This document shows, one piece after another, positions 23,566 through 36,329 of a DNA stretch of 64,000 nucleotides; within the stretch, counting starts at the first letter, position 1, and each line of letters opens with the position of its first letter. Below the pieces are notes generated by a model. That model had not been told where the DNA came from and did not search any database. It worked only from the letters and a program-made list of their open reading frames with translations. Source of the stretch: Anoplopoma fimbria (Eukaryota > Chordata > Actinopteri > Perciformes > Anoplopomatidae); NCBI RefSeq assembly GCF_027596085.1, contig NC_072456.1, positions 14,832,744 to 14,896,743 on the forward strand, given 5' to 3'. Both the position numbers and the translations under genes were made by a program.

Positions 23566-26500
23566 CCTCTACAGAATCCCTTTGGCCGTGTTGGTCTTTT
23601 TCTTTCTGCATTCCCTGTGTTTTGTTTCCTTCACTTTCTTTGGTATCTCAACAAATGTTTTTTCCCTGATACAACCTGATTTTTTTGGCTTTCCTTTATC
23701 ACGTTTAATTTTTGTGTTGTGATTATGGTGTGGTGTTTGTGTGTGTTCTTTTTGTTTGAGTTCTGTTCCTTACCTTACTTTCCGTTAACGTTTGTCTTTT
23801 TGTGGTTAATTTGTTTGTGAGATTTGTGTTCCTTTTTTACAATGACGCTGCTCTGCTTCTTGAGTCTTGGAGTGCTAAATGCAAATGCCGAATGAAATAA
23901 TAAGTGTGTATACAGCCAGTGTTCCTGTCATCTTGTTTTTAGCGATCCATTTCTGAAAAAAATTTACACCTGATTGGGCCTGATTGGGTTCCATGGTGAT
24001 TTCAGGCAGCCATTAAGGGATGCCATTTACAGTGCTGTGAGGATCAATAACAATATAATGACTTTGACATCACATTTGCTGTTGCTTAGTGGGTGCTCAA
24101 AGATACTTTTATTTTCAAATGGTGGCAGCTAGATGTGATTGGTTTTGTTGAGTGACTGCTGTTTGTGTTCCCTTTGCAGTCATGATACTCAATCAAATTA
24201 TAATTTAAATTTCAAAATCCCTCCTCCACTAGTACCCACACACACACACTCATATAATAGAATCGATTTCCAGGTTGATGTGACTAAAGTAATGATTCTC
24301 TAACTGGACTACGACAAGATACACAGTAATTTACAATATTTTTAAGCATTCATACTGTGCTTCAACAATATTAGGAGAATGTGCTAAATTAATCAGAAAT
24401 CAATACAGTGTTTCACTGATATATATTGCTATTGCTATTTGTACCAACACCTCTTAAAATGTTCCACCTAAATGTTAGCATCAGCATGAACACCAGGTTT
24501 TCCAAGACATACCCAACTGAATCAGATTTATACTGAATCCTATGTCACCTGCTGCTGTGCTTGCCTGTAGATTTGTATGTCCCCAGTAGTGTTATGAATA
24601 CACAAGATATATATTTTTGAAAAGGAACCACGTTTTTGGGCTAGTACTCCACGGGGTTCAACAAGTCTGGAAAGATCAGGCATGTCATTCATTCAGGTAG
24701 AAGAGATAACATGCTTCCTCCCTTATCAGTCTCCTCTGAGAGCGGGAGAATTTGTATGTGTGGCTGTCAAAGTGTGCTGATCTCCAGGAGATTACACTGA
24801 TCTCTGCAAAGTATCTGCAATATTGAACATGACTACTGCTCTAAGAACGAACAAATAAATGTCCATGATTTTGCAGACTTTATTCATCCATAGGCATACA
24901 TGTGTTTTTTCCCAGCAAGCTGCACCAAATTTACCTCTTAGCTTGGGTATTTTGACAGTTGCAATTTACATACAAAGTAAGCCAGCAAGATCATTTGAAT
25001 TCTGCTTGGCATGAGACCCAAAATATTAGTAAAAGAAACTCCCTCAAAAATATTCAATGTTAGCAAGTGTTTTCCCTCCTGAAGATGCTGAGTATAGCTT
25101 TATATAGATATATTTCTTCCCATTGCACCAGCCACATCCTTTGCCCTTAAGGCAAGTCATTAAACAAATATATATAATCATGCCTTCTGATCTAACCGTT
25201 ATCTCAGGCACAAATCAGGGTTTAAATTCCAACATCCCTATGCACCAATTGGAAAAGACTCTATATTTGTAATTGTACCTGTTGAGTCTTTGAAGCTGCC
25301 ATTTAATAATCAGTCATAAAATAGAGTCCACAAAGCATAACACACAGAGTAAAGATGCCTGACAATGTATCCAATCCTGATTTATAAGTATAAATTCTAA
25401 GAATAACACTGATGCAGAAAGACTGTGCTGTGATGTACGCATGTGCATGTTTGCCCTCCTACGATGGTATCTGAATGTGCTTGCATGTCCTGCTATGCAT
25501 TTGTGTAACGTTGGGAAAGAAAGCTAGATTACACCTTATGTTCTCACCGGCCAAAGCAAAATCCTGCCATCTCTATTAGATGTTTGTCTCAAGGAGTCCT
25601 GAAGTTAATAGCCACCCCTCCAAAAAAATCATGTTGCCATCAGAAGTTGTATTATCTCTTATTCTAAAGCAAATATATGAACACACTCCCTTTCTCAATC
25701 TGACTGATTATATTCACTGGAAGGATCATCACAGTTAGGGTACATTCTGGCGGTATCATTTGGCTGCTTGTCATTAAAGACAACATAAAAAAGTCTTACA
25801 CTCTGAAATCCCCTAAAGCCGTTGCTTGCTATTATTAGAAACCCCTGCTAGGATTCCTGTCAGTTCCTTTAGGTAATCATTTCCATTTTGATGAGCCACC
25901 GATATTGACTGTTTAGCATTGGGGCAGCCAAGGTATGTTAATACGGGCCGACCCCTGCGGTTTATGAATGCCGCAGGCCTCACCCAGTGAGTGTGACTAA
26001 AGGATCTCCATACTGCGCCTGTGTCCTCAGGCAGCAAGAGGGTGTAATCTCAGCTTCAAGGTGACACTAAAGGCTGCACATTATTTTGGCTTCCCCCTTC
26101 ATTTTGGGGCAGCAAAATCTGCCTCACCAAAATGGCCGATAATGTCCACCTTCTGACCTCTGTTTTTTGGCACAAATCCCTCCACGACACCGCCCACTAT
26201 TAGAGTTAGTGCAGTACTCTGGCGTTCTCTCTCGACTGCTTTTCACCTCGTCCACTGTAAGGCTTCTTATCTATCTCTCCACATTGGGGCTTGAAACAAG
26301 ATTATATGTTGTTAGGTGTCCAAATGAAAGGTATATGTTTGTTTTATTAATCTCTCAATTCCAAAGGGGCCGGCTGGGCTCCTGGTCTCTGGGAATGAGG
26401 ACCCTGTCCATGCAATTGGGATTCCTTATTTGCTTTGTTTTAGTTGCATTACATGTTAAGGGTAGGACAGCATAGGTGCCCTCTTGAACATTTAGTCATT

Positions 26501-28740
26501 TCATTCAGGCCGTTGTCTAGCTAATGATACAGCAGTGAGCCATCTGCATGTGATAGTGACATTTAGACACACAGTTAATGTTGTCCCTGACATGTCTACT
26601 GGTTGTAAAATTCTTCGCTGACTTTACCCAAGATATAGTGTAATATGCTGTAGCATCAACTGACCTTGAGCTCTTCATCTTCTGCTGTAACCAAAGAACA
26701 AATGTATTTTTGTGTCAGACACACAGTGCATGCTGTTGACAGATAAACTCTGCTCAGACTTTCCATTTTTGTGTTCCCAAGTGCCATGAAAACCTCAACA
26801 AAGGAAGTTTTTTTTTAATTTATTGGCTCAGTGATTTGTTAATTTCAAATTTCACTGGCAGGCCACAGCCAAAGGTGACCAGTATTTGGCAGGTGGCGGA
26901 TGTTAGTTCCCTCATTGCCCCGGAATTATAGATCCTCAAAAGTGAACAGAGACATCTTCCTGTGGGGAAACCTCATTCACTCAGCCATTTCAGCTCACGG
27001 TCCATTGGCTGACCTGAGTCCCAGGGAGAGAAGAGCATCGCCGTCAGGCACACTTTGATTGGACATATCCCCTAAAAGAACAGATAATGTTCACCCTTTT
27101 TAGTTTTCAACAGTCTTTTGGATTGGAGACAAAATTAAAACGGAGACAAATCAAAGCTGAAAAACATCTAATAGTATTGATGCATACCTCTTTGTACACA
27201 GCTGCACTCTGGTACTGTCTATGCTGTTTGGACTTAGTTCTTTTTGTGGATTTGTTCAGTTGAATTTGTTACCTTTCATTTTAATTTGTGTGTGTGTGTG
27301 TCTGGAACAATGCTATATTTGGAAATGAATGGCATGCTTGGATGGGCTTGGGTGACATTTTTGGATTGTATTGGTTCCATGGTGTCTGCCCAAGTGGATG
27401 GGGGCGCACCTGTATTTGTCACTCATGCCATAGCCACACCCATGCATGTCTATGTGAGGAATGGGCTGCCCTTCCACCTTTGTTGTTGAGTTAGGCCTTT
27501 TTTTTTTTGACAAATTAGAATGCAGATATATGTGGGCTTTTTGCCTTTTTCCAGTTCGACATGTTTTTTTAGAATACCTCCCAGTTGGATTCCCTAATTA
27601 TCCAATTATACCTGTCACAATCAGAAACTGCATGATATCTCAACCAAGATGTCATGCTTCCCATTGTTTAATTTGCCTTTTGTAAAGTAAGATCAGGGCA
27701 GGCCAGGTTATGATTCTTTGATATATTTTTCAAAAGATTTTATTTGATCCATGAATGCTTCTAATGGAGGCATTTTACTTCTAATATATGGAAAATTGAC
27801 ATTTTGTTAAGGACAGACTCTTTGAATCTACCATGACCATTTTTTCTTGGTACATGTTAATGCCCAATCAGTGTGTGAGTTTCTGTACCACAAAAGACAA
27901 TTTCCTCAAAGGTCAGCAATGAAGTTTTTGCCCTCAAGGTCAGGTTGTGTCTTGCCCGAGGAAGTAACATAATTGACATTAACAGTGCATTACAGGACTT
28001 GCATGTAGAGTAGTACAGAGGAGGATAAATTAAAAGCTTTAGCTGCAGAAGGTCTCAATCCATCTTTGATTAACTCTATAACTGGACATGTCATACATTA
28101 TTTTACATGTAAAGCAGAATGCTGGGTTTTATATGACTTAATACAACATGGCTGTTAAAAGCCAGCAACAGTAGATGCGTTTTCACCCTGTAGATGTTGC
28201 ACATACTGCTAGATGGCTTTTTTTTTTACTAACATGTATGGTCCATGCAGACTACATGTGAATATGCTGTATGTACATTTTAGTGATTATTTCAGTGCAT
28301 AGGTCAGTAAATGTCCGGTCTCTGGTAAAAGTCCTCTCAGTGTGTGTAGGTGATATTTGTGCCCTTAGTTTGTCGTTAAAAGTCAAAGTGTCCCATGCAA
28401 CGATCATATGAATCCCATTTGGATCGACACGGTGTATTTTGGAATGCTACCTATCCTTGATGCCCACTCTCAGTCCAACCCCCTCCCACCCAACCCCGCC
28501 CATACCCCCGATCTCCCCCTCAGTTCCCACACACACACCTCACAACCACCCACCTTACGACTGTTTTACATTTGCATTGCGGTGCAATGTTTAAAGCAGG
28601 GAGGAAGGGAGGTGTAGTTGATTCTTGTTTTTAAGCCCCAGTGTGTGAGACCTCCAAACCCACTTTGAGCCATGGTCTTTTTGGTTTTGTTTTGATTTAG
28701 AATCACAGTCTCCTTATTCTATCCCCCACTTATGCCCTCT

Positions 28741-28789
28741 TCCTCCTCCTCCTCCTCCTCCTCCTCCTCCTCCTCCTCCTCCTCCTCCT
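28741..28789. repeat. (TCC)16 microsatellite
   Basis: About 16 perfect TCC units, intronic; the serine-rich frames it opens are artefacts. Confidence 0.95.
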
Positions 28790-31116
28790 TCCCTTTCTCC
28801 GACCACCCAAACCCCTTCCCCTTTGCGTACTGTACAGTATGTCTGCGTGCCCATCCGTCACTGTCTGTCTGCCCGTCTCCCTCTGTCTGTCTTCTTGTCC
28901 GCTGTCTTGCTGCTTGAGTCTGTTTTGTTCTGCCTTGTGTCTCGTCCCGTCTTGTCTTTTCTGTCTTGTCTATCTGTCTGTCTCTAAGTCAGCTCTTCCA
29001 TTTAGTTCATCATTTTTTTAACTCTTACATCTGCACTACTTTGCTTCTCTCTCTTTGACCTTCTTTGCATCCCAACAAACACTTTGATATTGTCCAGATG
29101 TAGATACTTTAGTTTGCCACAATTGTTGAAAAGGAGTTTAAAATATATACACATGGAAGTTATAAACCTATGTAGTAGTCCATAGTTGTATCTTTTTAGT
29201 GAATTCATAAACCTAAATGTTAACTTATTGTATACCTAAATATTGTGGGGGTTCTTTTGTTCAAAATAAGTTCAAAGAATTGTTTTTTAATACAACAAGA
29301 GGGTTTTCCCTCAGCACAAGGTGGTACCTCTAAACATCAGGCATGTAAAATGTCTGTTTTTTTGAAGAAGTGACGAAGGTTTGGCATTTGACCAAACAGC
29401 AACATGGGCAATCCCCAACACATCTTGGCCTAAACAGAACAAAGACTTATGTGGCTCACCTATATAAGAAAGGAAACCCTGCATTAAATAGCACTTTAAA
29501 ACGTCCCTGCTCATGTAGTGTTGAACCTGGCCACTTCTTGCATGAAACTATTTGTCAAGTGTTTGCTAGGATGTGTTTAATGAACACACAGTGTTTTGGC
29601 TAACTCATACTCTTTCACTTTCTAACTCTTGCATACTGTACACACGCACACTCATGCCTCTACCATGCAGAAAATATATACATCTATGTATATACACATA
29701 CACACACATGCAATTACATAGTACCTTTCAAGCCCTCCCTCTGCGTCTCAGACTCATTATCAACCTCCTTCCACTCAACTCCTATTCATGAGTTTTGAGG
29801 TCCTCCCTTTCTCCCTCGTCATTCTGCCCTTATTCATCTACCTTTCTCTTCCCCTTTCCCTCCATCTCTCTTTCGTGTTCTCTGGATTTCTACTCCCTGT
29901 TGATCCAGTTCTGTTTCTTGACTCCAACACTCTGTGATAGTAGACTCTTTAGCTACAACTAGTTCTTTTTCTATGTATTTCTAGGCACACACCTTGTTCC
30001 TCAATACTTATTTTGTGTTAACTGGGACTGCGATGTGACAATGTGCCACCATCACATTTCGTCACATTTGCTGGAGAAAAACAAAGTTTACACAGCATTG
30101 AAGTGGGTTACCCCCCTTCACCCTCCTCCAAACCTTCCCCTCTATTTTTCTTCCTCTGTCACTCTTTGCTCCTCTGTTCCCTTTCTTCCTCTCCTCAGAT
30201 GCTTTATCCTCTATCTTGTATTTCTTCTTTCCTCTCCAATCGTCTTTTGTCTGGGCATGCTAGCGACCCTTCAGTTATATTCCTCTATGCATTTTATCTA
30301 AATTTTTATATCTGATTTTGTTATCATTTACTCCTTAATTTACCTCGGTCTATTTATGCATGCTGTCTGTGAAACTGATAGCTGCATCTATCAATGGAAC
30401 CGTGTCAGATCTTAATAAGGCTTTGTCCAGTGGATCTACCCTAAACCACAAAAATCTGATTAAAGTTTCTCATCTTTAAGATATCTAGGTAGAACAGACA
30501 GGCTTTCAAGTGCAAACCTCTGCTAGAATGTGTTTAGAGATCTTGTAGAGATGGTCAATAGCCCAGTAACCCTACACTTCCTGTGCTGTGGGAGAAGCCT
30601 GTAATGGCCTACTTCCTGTTTGGCATGTGTGCCTGAGAGGACAGGAAGTTCCAGGTTGCCATGGTTTATGTGATAGCATTATCACATGGCCTTTACTACA
30701 CACCTTCATACTTTGGGATCAGGTTATACTGTAGGTGTACATATGTCAGCAGTTCAGTTCCAAAGATGAGAAACTCGTAATAGATTTTTGTGTCTTTAAT
30801 TGTGCTGTGATGGGTCAAATATTGGTCAATGGAACCTTGTTGCTATGAATCGTTGCTTTATTGTTAATCTACTTTGATGTTGAAGCAGTTCTGTTAGTTT
30901 AGTTTCTTCTCATTATTTGTATATTTTTTATGTTTGAAAAGTATTTTTTTATTTTGTGTTTCAGTTCACATGTACCATGTTGAACTTTTTGTGTTAAGTA
31001 TTTCCTTGAGAAGGGTCCATTTTCATCGGCCTCTCTTGTTACCTCTCTCTTTCTCTTTTTTTTGACTCCCTTGCCCTCTTTTGTCATCCTCTCCCCTTCC
31101 TCATGCATTCTCCCAG

Positions 31117-31386
31117 TCCGGCGGGTACCTCCACGCTTCTCCATTCCACCAACGAGTCAGGAAATCATGCCCGGTGGCAGTGTGAACATAACGTGTGTGG
31201 CGGTGGGGTCGCCCATGCCTTACGTCAAGTGGATGCTGAACTCAGAGGATTTGACACCGGAGGATGAGATGCCAGTGGGCAGGAATGTTCTCGAGCTGAG
31301 CAGCGTCCGTGAGTCAGCCAACTACACTTGCGTGGCCATGAGCAGCCTTGGCATCATTGAAGCTGTGGCGCAGATCACTGTCAAAT
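31117..31386 (+). CDS. ptprs: ptprs exon: Ig3 domain
   Basis: A whole third Ig domain in one exon. It begins [12 protein letters not shown], runs through [20 protein letters not shown] and ends [11 protein letters not shown]. Ig cysteines are seen in NITCVAV and NYTCVAM, and the core tryptophan in VKWM. Both cysteines follow N-glycosylation sequons (N-I-T, N-Y-T). The acceptor is TTCTCCCAG ending at 31116 and the donor is AAAT|GTAAGA at 31387. Both ends are phase 1. Ig3 takes part with Ig2 in partner binding. Confidence 0.95.
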
Positions 31387-31608
31387 GTAAGAGATAACTG
31401 TGCTTGTGAAGAGGTGTGCTTAAGAAGCAGATTAACTATTCTTTAAGTCTGAAATGATGTACAGAAAACTGCAGTTACAATGTGTCTAATCTTTGGGGCA
31501 TTGTGAATGAATTCATGAGTTTGCTTTTTGATAGAAAGTTATTTGAATAGGCACTGGTCATGATAATTTACTCTCTCCTCTTTCCGTCATGTTTTGTCAC
31601 CATAACAG

Positions 31609-32190
31609 CTCTCCCCAAGCCTCCAGGTACCCCTGTGGTTACTGAAACCACTGCCACCAGTGTGACCATCACCTGGGATTCGGGCAACCCAGACCCAGTG
31701 ACTTACTATATCATCCAGTATAGGGCGAAGTCCCCAGACAGCAAGTATGAGACAGTGGACGACATCACCACTACACGTTACAGCATTGGTGGCCTCTACC
31801 CAAACACAGAGTATGAAATCCGTGTCTCGGCCATCAACACAATTGGACAGGGTCCTCCCAGTGAGCCAGTAGAAACCCGGACTGGTGAACAGGCCCCTGC
31901 CAGTCCACCACGAAACATCCAGGCCCAGATCATATCCCAAAACACCATGATGGTACGCTGGGAAGAGCCTGAGGAGCCCAATGGGCAGATCAAGGGCTAC
32001 CGTGTTTATTACACCATGGACGATTCCCAACCCATGAGCCTCTGGCAGATCCATAATGTCCAGGACAGCATCATCACCACTATCCAGAGCCTGGTCCCTC
32101 AAGAGACGTACACAATCAAAGTCCTAGCATTTACCTCTGTAGGAGATGGACCATTCTCAGAGCCCATCCATGTCAAAGTACTGCAAGGAG
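31609..32190 (+). CDS. ptprs: ptprs exon: fibronectin III repeats 1 and 2
   Basis: A 582-nt exon encoding two fibronectin type III repeats. FN1 opens [13 protein letters not shown] and has the core tryptophan in [11 protein letters not shown] and tyrosine in [12 protein letters not shown]2 begins [10 protein letters not shown] with [19 protein letters not shown] and [17 protein letters not shown]. The acceptor is CATAACAG at 31608 and the donor is GGAG|GTAAAG at 32191. The close spacing to the Ig3 exon (222 nt intron) is kept among vertebrates as far as I know. The reverse-strand open frame across this exon is a shadow of the coding bias. Confidence 0.96.
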
Positions 32191-32947
32191 GTAAAGATAA
32201 TGAATCTGATTTTGCATTAAAACTTTGAAATATTATTTTCTTCCATTGCTATTGTTGAATTTTCTGGCAATTTTACGTTAAGTTCAAACCAAGTTGTCAA
32301 GTTTAAGCTAAATTATATAAAAAATGGTGAATGCTACACCTGTTCTCTAGCGTTCTACTTAAGGAGAAGAACATCTTCAGCTGTTTTTGTGCGTCAGCAG
32401 CACATTTTCTGAAACTTTAGACAGACTGTGCCTGCTGCCAAGGAGACAAGTTTTCTCCCCTGCTGTGCAAAGTTCACCCACACATCTGCGGCCTCTGCAA
32501 ATGATGACAAAAGTCTGTTTGAGCATGGCAGTCAGAAAAAAACATTTGAGAAAAAAACTAAATCTGAGAACTCTCTATAAGCTTCAGGGAGCTGAGCAAA
32601 ATTACCCCACCACACAAGGAGACACATACAACTGCAGGAACCCCACAATAAGTAGAGCACTTGTACCATGCTTGCCATTGGGGCACACACTTTTGTGCTT
32701 CACTATAATCTACTCCTCTAAATTTATCTCCATCTAATCCTCTGCCATTTAATGCCATTTTCTCATCATTTTAATGTGTAGATAGGAAATATGCTATTTT
32801 TTTAAGAAATCACTGAACAGGAAAAAATACTTCATTAACACAGTCTTAAGTCTTTTTCATGGTACCCCTTTTGTGTTGATCATTTTTATTTCTTAACCAA
32901 TTTCTAGTAGCATTTTCTGCAACAATGTGCTCTGCTATGTTCTTCAG
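32191..32947 (+). other. ptprs: Intron between FN2 and FN3
   Basis: 757-nt intron with no recognisable content beyond splice signals. Confidence 0.85.
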
Positions 32948-33084
32948 TTCCAGGTCAACCATCCAAATTTCAGGTTGGTGCTGTGTCTGATACCAGCATT
33001 GAACTGACCTGGGAAGCTGCCTATGAGAAAGAAGGAATTGTAAATTATGAACTTCGCTACATGGAAGGAAGTTTTGGCACCCAG
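32948..33084 (+). CDS. ptprs: ptprs exon: FN3 first half
   Basis: Reads V-P-G-Q-P-S-K-F-Q-V then DTSIELTWEA, YEKEGIVNYELRY and GSFGTQ. The core tryptophan of the fibronectin fold is in ELTW. The acceptor is TTCTTCAG ending at 32947, and the donor is CAG|GTAAGT at 33085. The exon enters in phase 1 and leaves in phase 0. The V-P-G-Q-P start matches the family exactly. The strand segment differs from mammals in a family-typical variable stretch. Confidence 0.94.
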
Positions 33085-33222
33085 GTAAGTCTTTTGGTGT
33101 TTCATTTCAATTTTCAGTGCCTAACTTTTGCCCTAAGAGGTGTACATCCTCCCTTTCAACTTAAAATTTCCCTGGAACCACTTTAAATCAAACTTGTAAA
33201 TAACATCACTCTCCCTCAATAG

Positions 33223-33367
33223 ATCAAGAAATCATTTGGACCCGCATCTTCATATGTTGTGGAAAATCTCCGCCCAAACACAGAGTACCACTTCTCTCTG
33301 GCAGCCATCTCTAACAAAGGCATTGGAGCCTTCACCAATGACATATCACAGAAGACCTTGCAAGCCA
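33223..33367 (+). CDS. ptprs: ptprs exon: FN3 second half
   Basis: Encodes I-K-K-S-F-G-P-A-S-S-Y-V-V-E-N-L then RPNTEYHFSLAAISNKGIGA and ends QKTLQA. Tyrosine and leucine of the NTEYxFxLAA motif are the FN3 fold marks. It is separated from the first half by a 138-nt intron whose acceptor is CTCAATAG. The donor is GCCA|GTATGT. It ends in phase 1, which is compatible both with the FN4 exon and, if FN4-FN7 are skipped, with the FN8 exon at 55255. Confidence 0.94.
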
Positions 33368-36286
33368 GTATGTAGCCCTTTATTCAGTCTTCTCTCATGT
33401 TCTCTTTGTGGGTTGGCTAACAACAGGATTTTCCCAGGACAGCACTTAATAGATTTTATGCCTTTACAAAATTGAATTCTGATGAGGTTATGTGCTTCTT
33501 CCTTTTACTGGAGCTTTATTTTCTCTAATGTTAAATGCATCATCACCTTTGAACTATGACTGTGTTTTTCGCTGACATAATCAGGGTTCAAAGCTGATTC
33601 AGAAATGATGATCTACATAACAAACTGACTCTTAACTAATGTTTTGTTTATTTCTTGTTAAAACATTTGACCTTGATTTCGTTAACCTCAATGCAACAAA
33701 AGACTATGGTATTTATCACTATATGTTCAGCGACATTTACACAACAAACGGTTCATTTTGTGGCGAGTTAAAGGTTGAAATTAAGCTACAAATGGCTAGA
33801 GTCACCTTTTTAGTGTTTTACAACTCTTTCATTTTAGAACTACCTTATTTCATAAATTGGCTCTGGTGCCAAATATGCACGAATGCTCGCAACACTTTTA
33901 AACAAATCAAGCCTGCTTCGACTGACAATTGTTGCAAATACTTATTTCCCTTTCACTTTTGTTTATATTTGCTTTTCCTTTGTCAACAGCAAGTTCACCT
34001 TCTACCATGTGACAGAGACACAAAAAATGTCAGCTCTCCTCTAAGACCGCCAAGGCTCTCATATGAACTGTGTTCAGATTGGGGATGGGGAATTTGGGGT
34101 TGAGTTTAGTCATCCAAACATCCAAACCATCAGTACACATATACCCACTACCTGAATTTATTCCAGTATATCAGTACTGCACTGATTATTTTACTTTACA
34201 GATGGCTGGAACACAACTGAATTATTTAAACCAGCCAGCTAACAGGAGTGATATGATAACTCAGTTGTGCAAGCTGTAGAGAAAGAAAATACACACAGCT
34301 TATCCAATCAAATATCCAATAGTATCTTAAGGACTGTTGTGATGACATTGTGGGTATGAAATTCATTTTTTTTGTGTTTACACAGCACACAAAGATTAAC
34401 AGTGATTTTGTTCATTTACATTTAATACATTAATGGTAAAGAACCTTGAGATGTAGCTAGATTTAGGGGATTAGGGACTGGTTTGAGCTACTCATTGTGG
34501 ATCCGGCTGACAGACAAAGATGCATGTATACTTCCATTCACAGATTGGCTACCTTTATTGTCAATAACCTGGCAGAGGACCTTTACTGGGACATATGAAA
34601 GCCATGGCGGTGGGAGTAGACCTCTTTTAACACATTTTCTGTTTCTACCAGTGCAACTTGTTGGATGTGCCCCCACATCTGGGCTGTGGGGGCTTTGGAA
34701 CAACCACTTCACAGTTCTTTTTGGTACTGCTGGGCAGCAGAGCTACACAGACAGTGCATAGTCACTGAGAAGAGCGGCAGTTGCATGCAACATTCACTCC
34801 TAACCACTGGGGGTGCTGTTGAGAACCTATCACTGCACCGTTGGTCTTTGACCATTCCCGGCATGAAAAGGCTTTATGTACATTCGGCCCCATTTCTGTC
34901 TTGGCGTCTCTTGGGTGTCTGTGCACATCTTCACCTGTCGATGTGTGTTTGTGTTTTCCTTACCTCTGTTTCTGCATTTGTTCTTGAACGGTAACCTGCA
35001 AGCTGATTGGATTGGATACACTTCACTCTTTCTCTTACATCACCCTATTTCAGCTGTGTTTCTCTCTTTGCCACTTGTTCCCCTGTGCAAAAGGAACAAA
35101 AACTCTCCTTGGAATGGCTTGACGTCTCCTTGCTTACTTTGTGTCCTCTTCCTTTTACGTTGAGTCTTTTGAAACAAAGTTTTTGGTTAGAGTTTTTATT
35201 TATTTATTATTTCTATTTCTCTCCGGGTTAGCCCAATAATATTGGTTTGACATCACTCCAAACTGTAGCTTGCTGCTATATTCATCTTTCCGTTGGGTTC
35301 TTGCATGAACCCAAGGCCACTACAGCCACAAGCAACAACAGTGCAGCAGGCAGAGCAGACAGCACTGACATACCATTGCCCATTGAGCAAATATGGGCGT
35401 GAATAAGTCTAACTGGTGGCTTGTCTCTAGTCTCTGCTTGAGACAAGGGTCTCCTCCTTTCAACTGCCTCATCCATACAATTACAGTGGATAGAAAGGTA
35501 AACGGTTCGAAATTTTTTATACAACCATCCTGGAAATGAGTTTCCATGACATGATTATCAAATACTCTTTGGTAAAGGTTAAACAGACATCTTTACTTTT
35601 TCTATCCATTCTACTTCTATGGTTTCACCTTAGGCCTCATTGTTCCTGGTATTTCTTAGCCAATGTTTTTTGTAGGCTGTTATCAAGAGTCCCTGCTCAA
35701 GCAAGCGTGAGATACATCCAGTGGTTTCTCACTGCTGAGGTCAGAAGAGTCACAGACTAAGTCAGACAAAGCAAAAGGTTTCCAACATCACAATAAATAA
35801 CTCTATCTTTTGGATCATTTGAGGTAAGTGATTTAGTGGTCAAGGGATTCAGTCTGCCGTTCTCGAAAAGTCCTTCACATATTAATTCAATTAACAGTTG
35901 TTGTTTTCTGCAGTGCTTTTCTGAAACACCAGTATAGAATTGGAAGCATAGAGTAAGCATTCTTTATACATGATACGGTTACATATTAAACTGACATGTC
36001 TGATGTTTGGATCCTCATACGGGTCAGGAATAGCAGCATATCTATATCTTTATGCAGCCAAGTCAGTGAAGAGCCCTGTGACATATATAGCTGAAATAAA
36101 GTGCCTTCACAGCGTAGTGTAACATAAACAGCCTTTTGGTAAAACACCAGAAAAAATGTATAAACAGGGCGCACATAGGCCATACATGAACACACAAGGT
36201 GCAAAGAAACACAATGGTCTCAAGTTTAAGGGCAATAAACTGACGTAAGCCACACTCCCGAGTTCTCTTCAATTACTATGGGTGTT

Positions 36287-36287
<1 letters not shown>

Positions 36288-36326
<39 letters not shown>
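36288..36326. repeat. (CA)n microsatellite
   Basis: About 19 perfect CA units. Confidence 0.95.

Positions 36327-36329
<3 letters not shown>

Larger units (their letters stand above)
23176..31116 (+). other. ptprs: Long intron between micro-exon B and Ig3
   Basis: 7.9 kb AT-rich intron with two TGCATG hexamers near its 5' end, a short TG run (about 27288-27301), a TCC triplet repeat (28741-28789) and C/T-rich stretches. No exon or clear mobile element was found. Confidence 0.82.

Noticed and set aside
28732..28917. Poly-serine frame
   Set aside because: Product of the TCC repeat.
31587..32102. 171-codon open frame on the - strand
   Set aside because: Lies exactly opposite the FN1-FN2 exon and is a shadow of its codon composition; no family resemblance.
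33639..34103. 154-codon open frame in the FN3-FN4 intron
   Set aside because: No recognised domain, AT-rich intronic composition, no matching splice sites in the gene frame.
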